Shown here one piece after another: positions 45,300-54,407 of a stretch of 64,000 nt of DNA. The stretch lies in NCBI RefSeq assembly GCF_026250525.1, contig NZ_CP111043.1, positions 3,029,001 through 3,093,000 of the forward strand. The letters are read 5' to 3'. Both the position numbers and the translations under genes were made by a program. This DNA comes from Chondrinema litorale. Lineage in GTDB: Bacteria > Bacteroidota > Bacteroidia > Cytophagales > Flammeovirgaceae. Position 1 is the stretch's first letter; each line of letters begins with the position of its first letter. The notes under the pieces are model-generated. The model did no database searches and was not told the DNA's origin. It saw only the letters and a program-made list of their open reading frames with translations.

Positions 45300-46784
45300 A
45301 TGAATTTCAAAAGTATTGCATCAATTATAGTCCTTTGTATACTATTAGTTTCTTGTGGGGAGAAAAATGTAGTGGATTTGCCAGCGGAATCTTATATAGT
45401 AGAAACTATAGCCACTCCTCCGGGGCTACGTGCTGAAACCGGAGGTATTGCTTTTTTACCAGATGGCAGATTAATAGCTTGTTTCCATTTAGGCGAGGTA
45501 ATGACATATGATCCTAAAAGCAAAAGATGGACAGTGTTTGCTAAAGGTTTACACGATCCTTTAGGTATATATCCGATAAGTAATAATGAGGTTTGGGTGA
45601 TGCAAAGACCTGAGTTAACTAAGTTGGTAGATACAGATAATGATGGCGAGGCAGATTTGTATGAAACCATTACAGATGATTTTGGCATGTCTGGTAATTA
45701 CCATGAGTTTGCTTTTGGACCAGAACCAGATGGAAAAGGAGATTTTTATATCACTTTAAATACAGCTTCTAATGGAGCAGGTGTAAGAAACGAAAAAAGA
45801 GGTGAATATAATCCGAATGGAAGACCGGGGAGAATGTACTCGGCAGTGCCTTATCGTGGTTGGATTATGCATTTAGATATTGAAACTGGAAAACTAGAAC
45901 CTTTTGCAAGTGGTGTTCGCTCTCCAAATGGACTTGAAGTAGATGATGAAGGAAATTTATTTGTGACTGATAATCAAGGTGACTGGTTAGGTACAAGTAA
46001 ATTGTTCCACATTAAAAAAGGAAAGTTTTATGGGCATCCGGCAGGTTTGGTTTGGGAAAAGGGTTTTGAAGATGTTGATCCTTTGCAACTCCCTCCAGCA
46101 GTGCTTAACAAAATGCGTCAACCAGCAGCAGTACTTTTTCCTCATGGTATAATGGCTAATTCACCCACACAACCTTTAGTAGATAGAACCGAAGGAAAGT
46201 TCGGGCCATTTGCCGGACAGTTGTTAGTAGGAGAGATGGATCACGAATATGTAATGCGTGTGATGTTAGAAGAAGTGGATGGTGAATTACAAGGAGCTTG
46301 TGTGGCATTGGTAGATTCTATCGGATTAAGAAAAGGAAATAATAGACTGGCTTTTGCTCCCGATGGTAGCCTTTGGATTGGGCAAAATGACCACGGCTGG
46401 TTAGGTGACGAAGGTATCCAAAGACTTATTTATACGGGTAAAGTACCAACCGATGTGCTAAATATGAGTCTGACAGATAAAGGCTTTCAGCTCACTTTTA
46501 CCAAAGAAATGTCTCAGCAAGCAGCTGAAAATCCGGAAAACTTTAAATTCAAAAGATATTATTACAAATATCATAGAAGATATGGTTCACCTCAAACCGA
46601 TGTGCAGGATGTGAAAATACAAGCTATCAACTACAATCCTGAAAGCAAAACAACTACTGTAGAGCTCGATACGCTAAAACCGGGTTATGTTTATGACCTC
46701 GAAATAAATAACATGGCTGCTGCAGATGGAGACTCTTTGGTTAACAATCATCTCTATTACACACTCAATCGACTGAGAAATTAA
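45300..46784 (+). CDS. Beta-propeller lipoprotein, sugar dehydrogenase-like
   Basis: 494 residues. Lipoprotein signal IASIIVLCILLVSC (Cys19). The body is a six- to seven-bladed propeller like the soluble glucose dehydrogenase/PVC-type family: GGIAFLPDGRLIACFHLGEV, GLHDPLGIYPISNNEVWVMQRPELTKLVDTDNDGEADLYE, FASGVRSPNGLEVDDEGNLFVTDNQGDW and LAFAPDGSLWIGQNDHGW. A C-terminal beta domain (400-490) follows. PQQ or metal-dependent oxidation is inferred from the fold only. It follows the cupredoxin gene by 20 bases; the two make a plausible periplasmic redox pair. Confidence 0.82.
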   Translation: MNFKSIASIIVLCILLVSCGEKNVVDLPAESYIVETIATPPGLRAETGGIAFLPDGRLIACFHLGEVMTYDPKSKRWTVFAKGLHDPLGIYPISNNEVWVMQRPELTKLVDTDNDGEADLYETITDDFGMSGNYHEFAFGPEPDGKGDFYITLNTASNGAGVRNEKRGEYNPNGRPGRMYSAVPYRGWIMHLDIETGKLEPFASGVRSPNGLEVDDEGNLFVTDNQGDWLGTSKLFHIKKGKFYGHPAGLVWEKGFEDVDPLQLPPAVLNKMRQPAAVLFPHGIMANSPTQPLVDRTEGKFGPFAGQLLVGEMDHEYVMRVMLEEVDGELQGACVALVDSIGLRKGNNRLAFAPDGSLWIGQNDHGWLGDEGIQRLIYTGKVPTDVLNMSLTDKGFQLTFTKEMSQQAAENPENFKFKRYYYKYHRRYGSPQTDVQDVKIQAINYNPESKTTTVELDTLKPGYVYDLEINNMAAADGDSLVNNHLYYTLNRLRN

Positions 46785-47059
46785 ATTCTAGAAATTTTAA
46801 AATCAAATCGGATTATCATAACTTTGACTCCATAAGAATCAATAATGGATTTTTATTTCCTTATTTTCAGTAAGCTATATTAGCTTCTGGTAATAAGAAT
46901 TCTTAACCCTACCAAAATCAACACAGACATTCTGGATTCAATTTTCCAGATTTTAAGTGCTTAAAATTCTTTTGATCTAAAAACTATAGAAGCTTATAGT
47001 TCCTATAGCTATATCATTATATTAAACTACAACAATCACAATTATTTAAAGACAAATAC

Positions 47060-48514
47060 ATGAGACAAATTTTCAGTAAAGGAGTGTGCCTATTTGTTTT
47101 ACTTGGTATGCTTCAATCAGCTTATGCGCAAAGTAAAAAAGTGCTAAAAGAGAAAAATGCTTTAATAGCAGAAGTAGAGAAAGATCAGGAAAAGTACGCT
47201 GATATTGCGCTTAAGGTTTGGGGTTATGCAGAGATGGGTTATCAAGAAACGAAAAGTTCTGCATTGCTAAGTAGCACTTTAGAAGAAGCTGGTTTTAAAA
47301 TTGAAAAAGGTGTAGCAGGAATTCCTACAGCATTTGTAGCAACTTGGGGTAGTGGAGAGCCTGTGATTGGTATTTTAGGTGAATACGATGCTTTACCAGG
47401 AATAGCTCAAGACTCTACGCCAGTAAAAACACCAATTGAAGGTCAAGTGGCAGGTCATGCATGTGGCCACCATTTATTTGGAGCAGCATCTATAGCTGCA
47501 AGTATCACCATTAAAAACTGGTTAGAGAGTACTGGTACTTCTGGCACAATTCGCTTTTACGGTACTCCAGCTGAAGAAGGTGGAGCAGGTAAAGTTTATA
47601 TGGTTCGTGCCGGTTTATTTGATGATGTAGATGCGGTTTTACACTGGCACCCGTCTTCAGCAAATGGAGCAAGCCCAAGTTCATCATTAGCCAATAAATC
47701 GGCTAAATTCAGATTTTACGGTGCTGCGGCTCATGCGGCTGGTGCACCAGAAAGAGGCCGTTCAGCTTTAGATGCTGTTGAAGCTATGAACATGATGGTA
47801 AACATGATGCGTGAACACGTAGATGAGAAGTCGAGAATTCACTATGTAATTACTCGTGGTGGCGAGGCTCCAAATGTTGTTCCTGCTTTTGCAGAAGTAT
47901 ATTATTATGTAAGACACCCACAAAGACAAGAAGTGAAAGATATGTGGGAAAGAGTTGTAAAAGCGGCTGAAGGTGCAGCATTAGGTACAGAAACAAAAAT
48001 GGAATACGAAGTAATTCATGGTGTGTATAACCTACTACCAAATGAAATATTGGCTAAGAAAATGTACAATAACTTAGTAACTGTAGGAGGAGTTCATTAC
48101 AATGATGCCGAAATTGCTTTTGCCGAAAAGGTTGCAGAATCGTTCGGAAACAAGAAAGTACCATTAGAAAATGCTGCTAAAATTTCAGAATTTAAGCTAG
48201 GTGGTGGCGGAGCAGGTTCTACAGATGTTGGAGATATTAGCTGGGTAGTGCCAACAGTTGGCTTAGGTACTGCTACTTGGGTTCCAGGAACTTCTGCACA
48301 TAGTTGGCAGGCAGTAGCTGCTGGTGGTATGTCTATTGGTAAAAAAGGGATGATTGTAGCGGCAAAAACTTTAACACTTACAGCTTACGATCTTTTCACT
48401 AATCCAGAGGTGATTGAAGAAGCAACAAAAGAATTTGAAGAAAAAACGGGTACAGATTTTAAATATGAGGCTTTATTGGGTGATAGAGAACCTCCTCTAG
48501 ATTACAGAAACTAG
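47060..48514 (+). CDS. M20-family amidohydrolase (AbgB-like)
   Basis: 484 residues. Signal peptide MRQIFSKGVCLFVLLGMLQSAYAQ, then a di-zinc M20 peptidase: GILGEYDALPG (metal Asp region), GHACGHHLFGAASIAA, YGTPAEEGGAGKVYM (catalytic Glu and metal ligand), and the dimerisation domain with AAHAAGAPERGRSALDAVEAM (His of the second subunit). Closest in pattern to p-aminobenzoyl-glutamate hydrolase subunit B and other amidohydrolases rather than to true peptidases. Periplasmic form. Followed by its own terminator. Confidence 0.92.
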   Translation: MRQIFSKGVCLFVLLGMLQSAYAQSKKVLKEKNALIAEVEKDQEKYADIALKVWGYAEMGYQETKSSALLSSTLEEAGFKIEKGVAGIPTAFVATWGSGEPVIGILGEYDALPGIAQDSTPVKTPIEGQVAGHACGHHLFGAASIAASITIKNWLESTGTSGTIRFYGTPAEEGGAGKVYMVRAGLFDDVDAVLHWHPSSANGASPSSSLANKSAKFRFYGAAAHAAGAPERGRSALDAVEAMNMMVNMMREHVDEKSRIHYVITRGGEAPNVVPAFAEVYYYVRHPQRQEVKDMWERVVKAAEGAALGTETKMEYEVIHGVYNLLPNEILAKKMYNNLVTVGGVHYNDAEIAFAEKVAESFGNKKVPLENAAKISEFKLGGGGAGSTDVGDISWVVPTVGLGTATWVPGTSAHSWQAVAAGGMSIGKKGMIVAAKTLTLTAYDLFTNPEVIEEATKEFEEKTGTDFKYEALLGDREPPLDYRN

Positions 48515-48547
48515 GGAATTCAATATACTTTATTAAATACATTAGTG

Positions 48548-48575
48548 AGCCTTGGGTTAAACAAAACTCAAGGCT
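48548..48575 (+). terminator. Intrinsic terminator after the M20 gene
   Basis: 10-bp arms AGCCTTGGGT / ACTCAAGGCT with one G-U pair, 8-base loop, then TTTTTCTTT. Confidence 0.82.
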
Positions 48576-48704
48576 TTTTCTTTATACCATAGTCAATAAT
48601 ATTATTTAAAAGCCTCTGCAAACCCTTTTAGACCTTATGTTGTTACTAAATCCAATATAAATTCCGTACTTTGTAAAAAATTAATGTTTAACTAATCAAA
48701 ATAT

Positions 48705-50510
48705 ATGGGTATACTATTTCCAAACAGAACCAGAGCACAAGAGTCCAGAGCAGCAATTGAAAGGCTGTATATTGTAATGCGTCATTTATTTAACAGAGGT
48801 CATTATAAACCTTCTGGTGTGTCAGGTCAGGAGATAGTAGAAGCATTGCATACATTGAGTCCAGAGATTTATGGCTCTATGGCAGACGACCACAAGGTGG
48901 AATTAGATGGTTTGGTGTATGTGATAGATCGTTTGCCAAGAGGAATAGAAGAGTGTCGTTATGTGAGGTTAATTTCTGAAGAAGGTTACGATAGTTCCAG
49001 TTTCGAAAACATTATTCCGGCAAAGAGAAGACGAAACTGCTTCCGCATAGATAAAAACCAGATGTTGGTTGAAGTAACTCGTGGTAGAAGTGAAATATAC
49101 GATATTCTTACTCATCTTACTTTTCTGTATGTAGAGGCCAATAAAATATACAGGCATTCTATGAACGAGAAGGGAGAGAAAATGCGTGATTGGAAAAAGC
49201 TCGAAGAGATTGTAAAGGGTGAAGTAAAGATTGATGAGCAAAACAGAGATATGGCATTTTCGTACCTGAGCAATGTTTTAGGGAGAACTTTTGAAGAAAC
49301 TAAAAATGCCTACCTTCGATTTTGTGAAAACAAAAGCAGAAACAACGGATTGTTCCATGTAATTTACTGGTTAGGTAAAATTGCCCAAGAAGAAGCAGAA
49401 AATAACAAGCAAAGAGAAATAAGCTTTACACCCACATTACGCGAGCAGGTAGGGCACCATATCTATGGAGAGATTTGGGCAACAAATATCAAAAAGCATT
49501 TATTAGAATATCATCTGCTTGATCGCCCGATACATATCATAAGTGCCAATATGCATAGTGTAATGAACTCATTATATGCATACCAAGTGTTAACCGAGGC
49601 TGATAAAGACAGAAGTATTTCTCAAATGGCATTGGAACTTAGCAAAGAAGAAAACCGAAGCCTACAAAAGAAAATTAGCGATTATGCCAGCAAACATGGG
49701 ATGATCTTTATCGAAGATGAATCAGGAACAAACCTCAATGTTCAGATTTTCGATACAGCCAAGATGGATGTAAAAGCATTAGCATCTGAATTAAAAATTG
49801 ACAAAGAATATCTAAAAAAAGAGCGCCCAGTAATAATCGTGATGGATTATGCTTTTGGAGAACAAGCATATGAAACGATGGACGAACTCTTAAAGCCTTT
49901 TGAAATTGATGGTAAAGAAATTCCATTACCAGTGGTCTCTGTTTCTGTTATGGGTAAGGCAGGGATTCTTACTGGTGGAAAAGGAGATATTATGCTGCCA
50001 ACAGCCCATGTTTTTGAAGGCACAGCAGATAATTACCCATTTGAAAACAAACAGCAAATAGCAGATTATGAGGAAGCAGGAGTACATGTTTGTAAGGGGC
50101 CAATGGTAACGGTACTCGGTACATCCTTACAGAATAAAGATGTGCTCGACTATTTCAAAAATTCTTCTTGGAAGGCGATTGGGCTTGAAATGGAAGGAGC
50201 TCACTACCAAAAAGCGATTCAGTCTGCTGCCTATGTGCGTAGCAGTATTAATCCAGAAAAATTGGAATTGCACTATGCTTATTACGCATCGGATAATCCT
50301 TTGGTAACAGGTGGTACTTTAGCTTCAGGGAGTTTGGGGATGATAGGCGTGAGACCAACCTATTTAATTACCTTAAATATCCTAAACAAAATTCTGGCTC
50401 CTGCAAAAAAGAAAGTTGTAAAAGAGGTTGATGATCAACTGTCTAAAAAGCTATCATCATCACCTTCGTCATCAAAAGAAACTTCGCCAGTAGCTTCAAC
50501 TGCAGAATAG
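48705..50510 (+). CDS. DUF6909-like protein with phosphorylase-like C-terminal half
   Basis: 601 residues, cytoplasmic. The N-terminal 250 residues are helical, basic and unfamiliar (RAQESRAAIERLYIVMRHLFNRGHY). The C-terminal half (about 350-570) looks like the nucleoside phosphorylase fold: VIIVMDYAFGEQAYE, VSVSVMGKAGILTGGKGDIMLP, CKGPMVTVLGTSLQN, and GLEMEGAHYQKAI at 493-505, which recalls the MEG substrate-binding motif of PNP/MTAN enzymes. The last 40 residues are Ser-rich and overlap an antisense gene. I believe this is the family named DUF6909 but cannot check. The reaction is unknown. Confidence 0.7.
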   Translation: MGILFPNRTRAQESRAAIERLYIVMRHLFNRGHYKPSGVSGQEIVEALHTLSPEIYGSMADDHKVELDGLVYVIDRLPRGIEECRYVRLISEEGYDSSSFENIIPAKRRRNCFRIDKNQMLVEVTRGRSEIYDILTHLTFLYVEANKIYRHSMNEKGEKMRDWKKLEEIVKGEVKIDEQNRDMAFSYLSNVLGRTFEETKNAYLRFCENKSRNNGLFHVIYWLGKIAQEEAENNKQREISFTPTLREQVGHHIYGEIWATNIKKHLLEYHLLDRPIHIISANMHSVMNSLYAYQVLTEADKDRSISQMALELSKEENRSLQKKISDYASKHGMIFIEDESGTNLNVQIFDTAKMDVKALASELKIDKEYLKKERPVIIVMDYAFGEQAYETMDELLKPFEIDGKEIPLPVVSVSVMGKAGILTGGKGDIMLPTAHVFEGTADNYPFENKQQIADYEEAGVHVCKGPMVTVLGTSLQNKDVLDYFKNSSWKAIGLEMEGAHYQKAIQSAAYVRSSINPEKLELHYAYYASDNPLVTGGTLASGSLGMIGVRPTYLITLNILNKILAPAKKKVVKEVDDQLSKKLSSSPSSSKETSPVASTAE

Positions 50511-50785
50511 TCTGCTTCATCAAAAGGATCAAAGTTTGTGCTCTCATGTAGGTTATCGCGGGTAGCGTAATACCACATGGCAGCACCTGCTACAGCATTA
50601 TTATTATCTTCTTCCCAATAAGAGTCTTCATAGTCATCGTACTCTTCATACTCATCATGATCTAATGATCTGTATGGGCACTGATCACAGTAATAACTTT
50701 GAGATGAGAATGTAGATCCGGGAGGGCACATTTCATCAGATTGTCTCAGCACAAAAAATCCTTTTTTCATTTTGCATCTGGGCAT
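50435..50785 (-). CDS. Small acidic CxxC protein, tail-to-tail overlap
   Basis: 116 residues (Met6 is a possible start). The N-terminal third holds MCPPGSTFSSQSYYCDQCPYR, with a CxxC pair that could bind zinc; the rest is strongly acidic (DEYEEYDDYEDSYWEEDNNN) and ends in DDEGDDDSFLDS. The last 76 bases overlap the 3' end of the 601-residue gene on the other strand, where both proteins are low-complexity. The unusual composition and clear start favour a real gene, but it could be spurious. Confidence 0.5.
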   Translation of the reverse strand: MPRCKMKKGFFVLRQSDEMCPPGSTFSSQSYYCDQCPYRSLDHDEYEEYDDYEDSYWEEDNNNAVAGAAMWYYATRDNLHESTNFDPFDEADYSAVEATGEVSFDDEGDDDSFLDS

Positions 50786-50942
50786 AGCTATCTGTTTTAA
50801 TCAGTATAATTTCTGAATTTTGATTGATTACTTTTTCGGAAATGTAGTTAAAAATGTTCAAAAAGCTAAATAGGAATCAAAATTAATAACTAACTTGTAT
50901 ATACAAGTTGAGTGTTGTAAATTGTTCCTCAAATAAATACTT

Positions 50943-51656
50943 ATGAAAGCGCCTAGGTATAAAGTAGTCTATGAGTTTTTAAAGAAAAATATCATAACTG
51001 GAAATTATGTTGAAGGTCATTTACTGCCATCAGAAAATGAATTATGTGCGAAATTTGAAGTAACCAGACCTACAGTAAGACAAGCACTAAATACCCTTGT
51101 GCAAGAAAGGTATATCTATAAGCATCGAGGAAAAGGAAGTATAGTCGCAAATCAACAGCGAACATTGGGATTATTGTCATTTAAAGGCTTTACAGAAGTA
51201 TTGAGTAACACCGAGCAAATAGTAGAAACCCGAATATTAGAAAGGAAACATTTACTTGATTGGCCAGAAGATTTTTTTTATCCTATCCCTAAAAACCTAA
51301 GGCAAAGTGGGTGCTACTTTTTAAAAAGACTAAGATTCGTAAACCAAGAGCCTGTAATGTTGGAATACACATGGATTCCAGATTATATTTTAGAAGGATT
51401 TGATGCTATTTCTTTTGAGAACAACTCACTATTTGGAACCCTTGCCAGCAAGTTTCATATAGAAGTAACCTCTGTAGATCAACAGATTAAAGCTATACAA
51501 GCCGATAAGCAACATGCACACATGCTACAAATGGAAGAAAAATCGGCTTTACTTCACATATACAGAAAGTATGGTACTAGTAGAAATGACTTTTTCCTTT
51601 TCAGTTCTCTCTTGTGTAACACAAGTAATTATGCAATAGGGAATGTTTTTTCTTAA
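50943..51656 (+). CDS. GntR-family transcriptional regulator (HutC/UTRA type)
   Basis: 237 residues. N-terminal winged helix: YKVVYEFLKKNIITGNYVEGHLLPSENELCAKFEVTRPTVRQALNTLVQERYIYKHRGKGSIV, a textbook GntR DNA-binding domain. C-terminal UTRA effector domain (about 80-237, RFVNQEPVMLEYTWIPDYIL). It probably binds a sugar or sugar phosphate and controls the cluster that follows: DeoC begins 46 bases downstream. Confidence 0.93.
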   Translation: MKAPRYKVVYEFLKKNIITGNYVEGHLLPSENELCAKFEVTRPTVRQALNTLVQERYIYKHRGKGSIVANQQRTLGLLSFKGFTEVLSNTEQIVETRILERKHLLDWPEDFFYPIPKNLRQSGCYFLKRLRFVNQEPVMLEYTWIPDYILEGFDAISFENNSLFGTLASKFHIEVTSVDQQIKAIQADKQHAHMLQMEEKSALLHIYRKYGTSRNDFFLFSSLLCNTSNYAIGNVFS

Positions 51657-51702
51657 AACCCACAAGATCACTTAATTAATATCAACCTGTAAATTTTTAA
51701 AA

Positions 51703-52470
51703 ATGGACAAAGTAACTGAACTTGCAAAAATGATTGACCATTCTTTGCTGCATCCTACAATGACAGACAAAGAGATGGAAGAGGGCTGTAAAATAGCCGC
51801 AAAATACAATACGGCTTCGGTTTGTATTAAACCTTATGCTGTAAAAAAAGCAGTAGAATGGCTCAAAGGTTCTGATGTTTTAGTGGGGACTGTAATCGGT
51901 TTTCCTCATGGTAATTCATCAATAGATATTAAAGTAGAAGAAACGGCACAGGCTTGTAAAGATGGGGCTGTAGAGATCGATATGGTGGTGAATATTGGAA
52001 AAGTTTTAGGCGAAGATTGGGAATATGTAGAAAGAGAAATTGATGCCGTTGCTAAAACCACTCATGTTAATGGAGCTATACTAAAAGTGATTTTTGAGAA
52101 TGACTTTTTGCCAGAAGACAAATACAAAATCAAACTTTGTGAAATCTGTAGCAAAGTAAAGGCAGATTATGTAAAAACATCTACCGGTTATGGTATGGTA
52201 AAAGGAGCAGATGGCAAATATTCTTACACAGGCGCTACAGTAGAAGACCTTAAACTAATGAGAAAACACAGTGCGCCAGAAGTAAAAGTAAAGGCTGCCG
52301 GTGGGGTAAGAACTTTAGACGAAATGCTTATGGTAAAAGAATTAGGCATTAGCCGATTAGGTGCTTCAGCTACTGTTTCAATTTTAGAAGAAGCTAAAAA
52401 AAGATTCGGTGGCGAGGTAGATGAACAGGCTCTGGCAGATTCACAGAAATCAAATAACAATGGTTATTAA
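51703..52470 (+). CDS. deoC: Deoxyribose-phosphate aldolase
   Basis: 255 residues. Class I aldolase, splitting 2-deoxyribose 5-phosphate into acetaldehyde and glyceraldehyde 3-phosphate. Schiff-base Lys158 in DYVKTSTGYG, second lysine Lys197 in VKVKAAGGVRT, Asp93 in EIDMVVNIG; GTVIGFPHGNSSIDIK near 62-77. The C-terminus has a short extra tail. Here it sits in a sugar cluster with a Gfo/Idh/MocA dehydrogenase and an isomerase, so the true substrate may be a related keto-deoxy sugar phosphate; no other nucleoside-salvage gene is nearby. Confidence 0.93.
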   Translation: MDKVTELAKMIDHSLLHPTMTDKEMEEGCKIAAKYNTASVCIKPYAVKKAVEWLKGSDVLVGTVIGFPHGNSSIDIKVEETAQACKDGAVEIDMVVNIGKVLGEDWEYVEREIDAVAKTTHVNGAILKVIFENDFLPEDKYKIKLCEICSKVKADYVKTSTGYGMVKGADGKYSYTGATVEDLKLMRKHSAPEVKVKAAGGVRTLDEMLMVKELGISRLGASATVSILEEAKKRFGGEVDEQALADSQKSNNNGY

Positions 52471-52560
52471 GATTTTTTCCATTTTGAGCTAGGCAATATT
52501 TTTTAAGAAAAGTTTGAACTGTTATATTGAGCACAGGAAATTTAAAAACGAAGAACAAAT

Positions 52561-53709
52561 ATGGAAAAAATTAAAGTGGCTGTTGCCGGTGTAGGTTTTA
52601 TCGGTCCTGCTCACATTGAGGCATTGCGTAGAACTCCGAATATTGAAGTAGTGGCAATTAGCCATCCTGTAGAAGATGAAGTGAAACAAAAAGCAGCAGA
52701 TTTGGGTATTCCTAAAGGTTACGCAGATTTTAATGAAATGCTTGAAAAGGAAGATGTGAAGGCAGTGCATATTTGTACGCCTAACTTTCTGCATTACGAA
52801 ATGGCAAAAGCTGCTTTAGAGAAAGGTCTACATGTTATTTGCGAAAAACCATTAGCAACCAAAACAGAAGAAGCTGAAGAACTTGTTGAATTAGCAAAGA
52901 AAACTGGACTAGTAAACGCGGTTCATTTTAACCTCCGCTATTATCCTTTAGTGAGACAAATGAAGATAATGCGCGAAAAAGGCGAACTAGGAGAAATTTA
53001 TTCAGTAATTGGTTCTTACTTGCAAGACTGGTTATTCTATAATACAGATTATAACTGGAGATTAGAGCCAGATCAATCAGGTGAATCTCGTGCAATTGCT
53101 GATATTGGTTCTCACCTAATTGATGCTTTAGAATATATCACTGGCTTAAAAATTACGAGTGTAATGGCTGATTTCAGTACAGTGCACAAAGTGCGTAAAA
53201 AGCCTTTAAAACCAGTAGAAACTTATGCTGGTAAAATATTGAAGCCAGAAGATTATGCCGATGTGCCAATCAACACAGAAGATTACGCTACAGTATTGCT
53301 TCGCTTCGATAATGGAAACAAAGGTGTCGTAACTGTAAGTCAGGTTTCTGCAGGTAGAAAAAACAGAATGAGTTTGGAGATTTCTGGTTCAGAATCAAAC
53401 TTTGCTTGGTGCTCAGAATCGCCAAACGAATTGTGGATTGGCAAGAGAGATGGAAACAACGAGGTGAAATTAAGAGACCCAGCAAATTTCCACCCAGAAG
53501 CATCTAAGTTAATCTCTTTCCCTGGTGGACACAACGAAGGTTTCCCAGATACTTCAAAACAAATGTTTAGAGAAGTATATCAAGCAATTGCAGAAGGTAA
53601 ACAACCTGAAAATCCATTATTCCCGACATTCGAAGATGGTTTGAGAGAATTACTACTTTGCGATAAAATAATTGAGTCTAATAAAAAACAGGCTTGGGTT
53701 ACTGTTTGA
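52561..53709 (+). CDS. Gfo/Idh/MocA-family NAD(P)-dependent oxidoreductase
   Basis: 382 residues. N-terminal Rossmann VAVAGVGFIGPAHIEAL; CEKPLATKTEEAEE (about 98-111) carries the Lys-Pro signature; the middle motif DIGSHLIDALEYITG holds the catalytic Asp/His. C-terminal alpha/beta domain typical of sugar and inositol dehydrogenases. Cytoplasmic. It follows deoC by 90 bases and ends at a terminator, so it is part of the GntR-led cluster. Substrate sugar unknown. Confidence 0.94.
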   Translation: MEKIKVAVAGVGFIGPAHIEALRRTPNIEVVAISHPVEDEVKQKAADLGIPKGYADFNEMLEKEDVKAVHICTPNFLHYEMAKAALEKGLHVICEKPLATKTEEAEELVELAKKTGLVNAVHFNLRYYPLVRQMKIMREKGELGEIYSVIGSYLQDWLFYNTDYNWRLEPDQSGESRAIADIGSHLIDALEYITGLKITSVMADFSTVHKVRKKPLKPVETYAGKILKPEDYADVPINTEDYATVLLRFDNGNKGVVTVSQVSAGRKNRMSLEISGSESNFAWCSESPNELWIGKRDGNNEVKLRDPANFHPEASKLISFPGGHNEGFPDTSKQMFREVYQAIAEGKQPENPLFPTFEDGLRELLLCDKIIESNKKQAWVTV

Positions 53710-53735
53710 TAAAATTAGTACTGTCATTATAAATC

Positions 53736-53773
53736 GAAACCTGCCCAGATATTCAAATTGACGAGCAGGTTTC
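53736..53773 (+). terminator. Intrinsic terminator after the Gfo/Idh/MocA gene
   Basis: Perfect 9-bp arms GAAACCTGC / GCAGGTTTC, 20-base loop, then TTTTATTG. Confidence 0.78.
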
Positions 53774-53816
53774 TTTTATTGTTTTTAAGTTTGAATGTCG
53801 AATTTAAAACATAGTA

Positions 53817-54344
53817 ATGATGGATTTTACATTAAAACAATGTGAAGCTGAACAACTACCAGAAATTCTTGAAATTCTCAACGAAGCTTTACTCAATACA
53901 ACTGCGCTCTACGAATATAAGCCACGCACATTGGATGTTATGGAAACTTGGTTTACCAAGAAAAAGCAAGGTAACTATCCGATAATTGGTGCTTTTGATA
54001 CCGAAAACAAACTCCTTGGTTTTGCCTCTTTTGGCCCCTTTAGAGATTGGCCGGCTTATAAATATTCTATAGAACATTCTGTATATGTGAGATCTGATGC
54101 CAGAGGAAAAGGCTTAGGGCGAATTCTTCTTCAAGAAATCATAAATAAAGCAGAAGAACAAAACTACCATATGATTGTAGCAGGAATTGATACTGAAAAT
54201 AAAGGAAGCATAAAACTGCATGAGAAAGAAGGTTTTGTGTTTTGCGGAACTATAAAACACGCAGGTTACAAGTTTGGCAAATGGCTCGATTTGTCTTTTT
54301 ATCAGCTTATTCTAAAATCTCCTGCTAATCCAGTGGAAGATTAA
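53817..54344 (+). CDS. GNAT-family N-acetyltransferase (phosphinothricin-type)
   Basis: 175 residues (Met2 also possible). Acetyl-CoA motif VRSDARGKGLGRILLQEII near 91-109, preceded by YKYSIEHSVYV and followed by IVAGIDTENKGSIKLHEKEGFVFCGTIKHAGYKFGKWLDLSFYQ, typical of the PAT/bar-like subfamily that acetylates small amino compounds. Starts 44 bases after the terminator, so it likely has its own promoter, though it lies inside the sugar cluster. Confidence 0.92.
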   Translation: MMDFTLKQCEAEQLPEILEILNEALLNTTALYEYKPRTLDVMETWFTKKKQGNYPIIGAFDTENKLLGFASFGPFRDWPAYKYSIEHSVYVRSDARGKGLGRILLQEIINKAEEQNYHMIVAGIDTENKGSIKLHEKEGFVFCGTIKHAGYKFGKWLDLSFYQLILKSPANPVED

Positions 54345-54407
54345 TATATTTAACGAGATCATGAAATGAAAAAACTAATTTAAATCTACTATCAAAATAC
54401 ATAAAAC

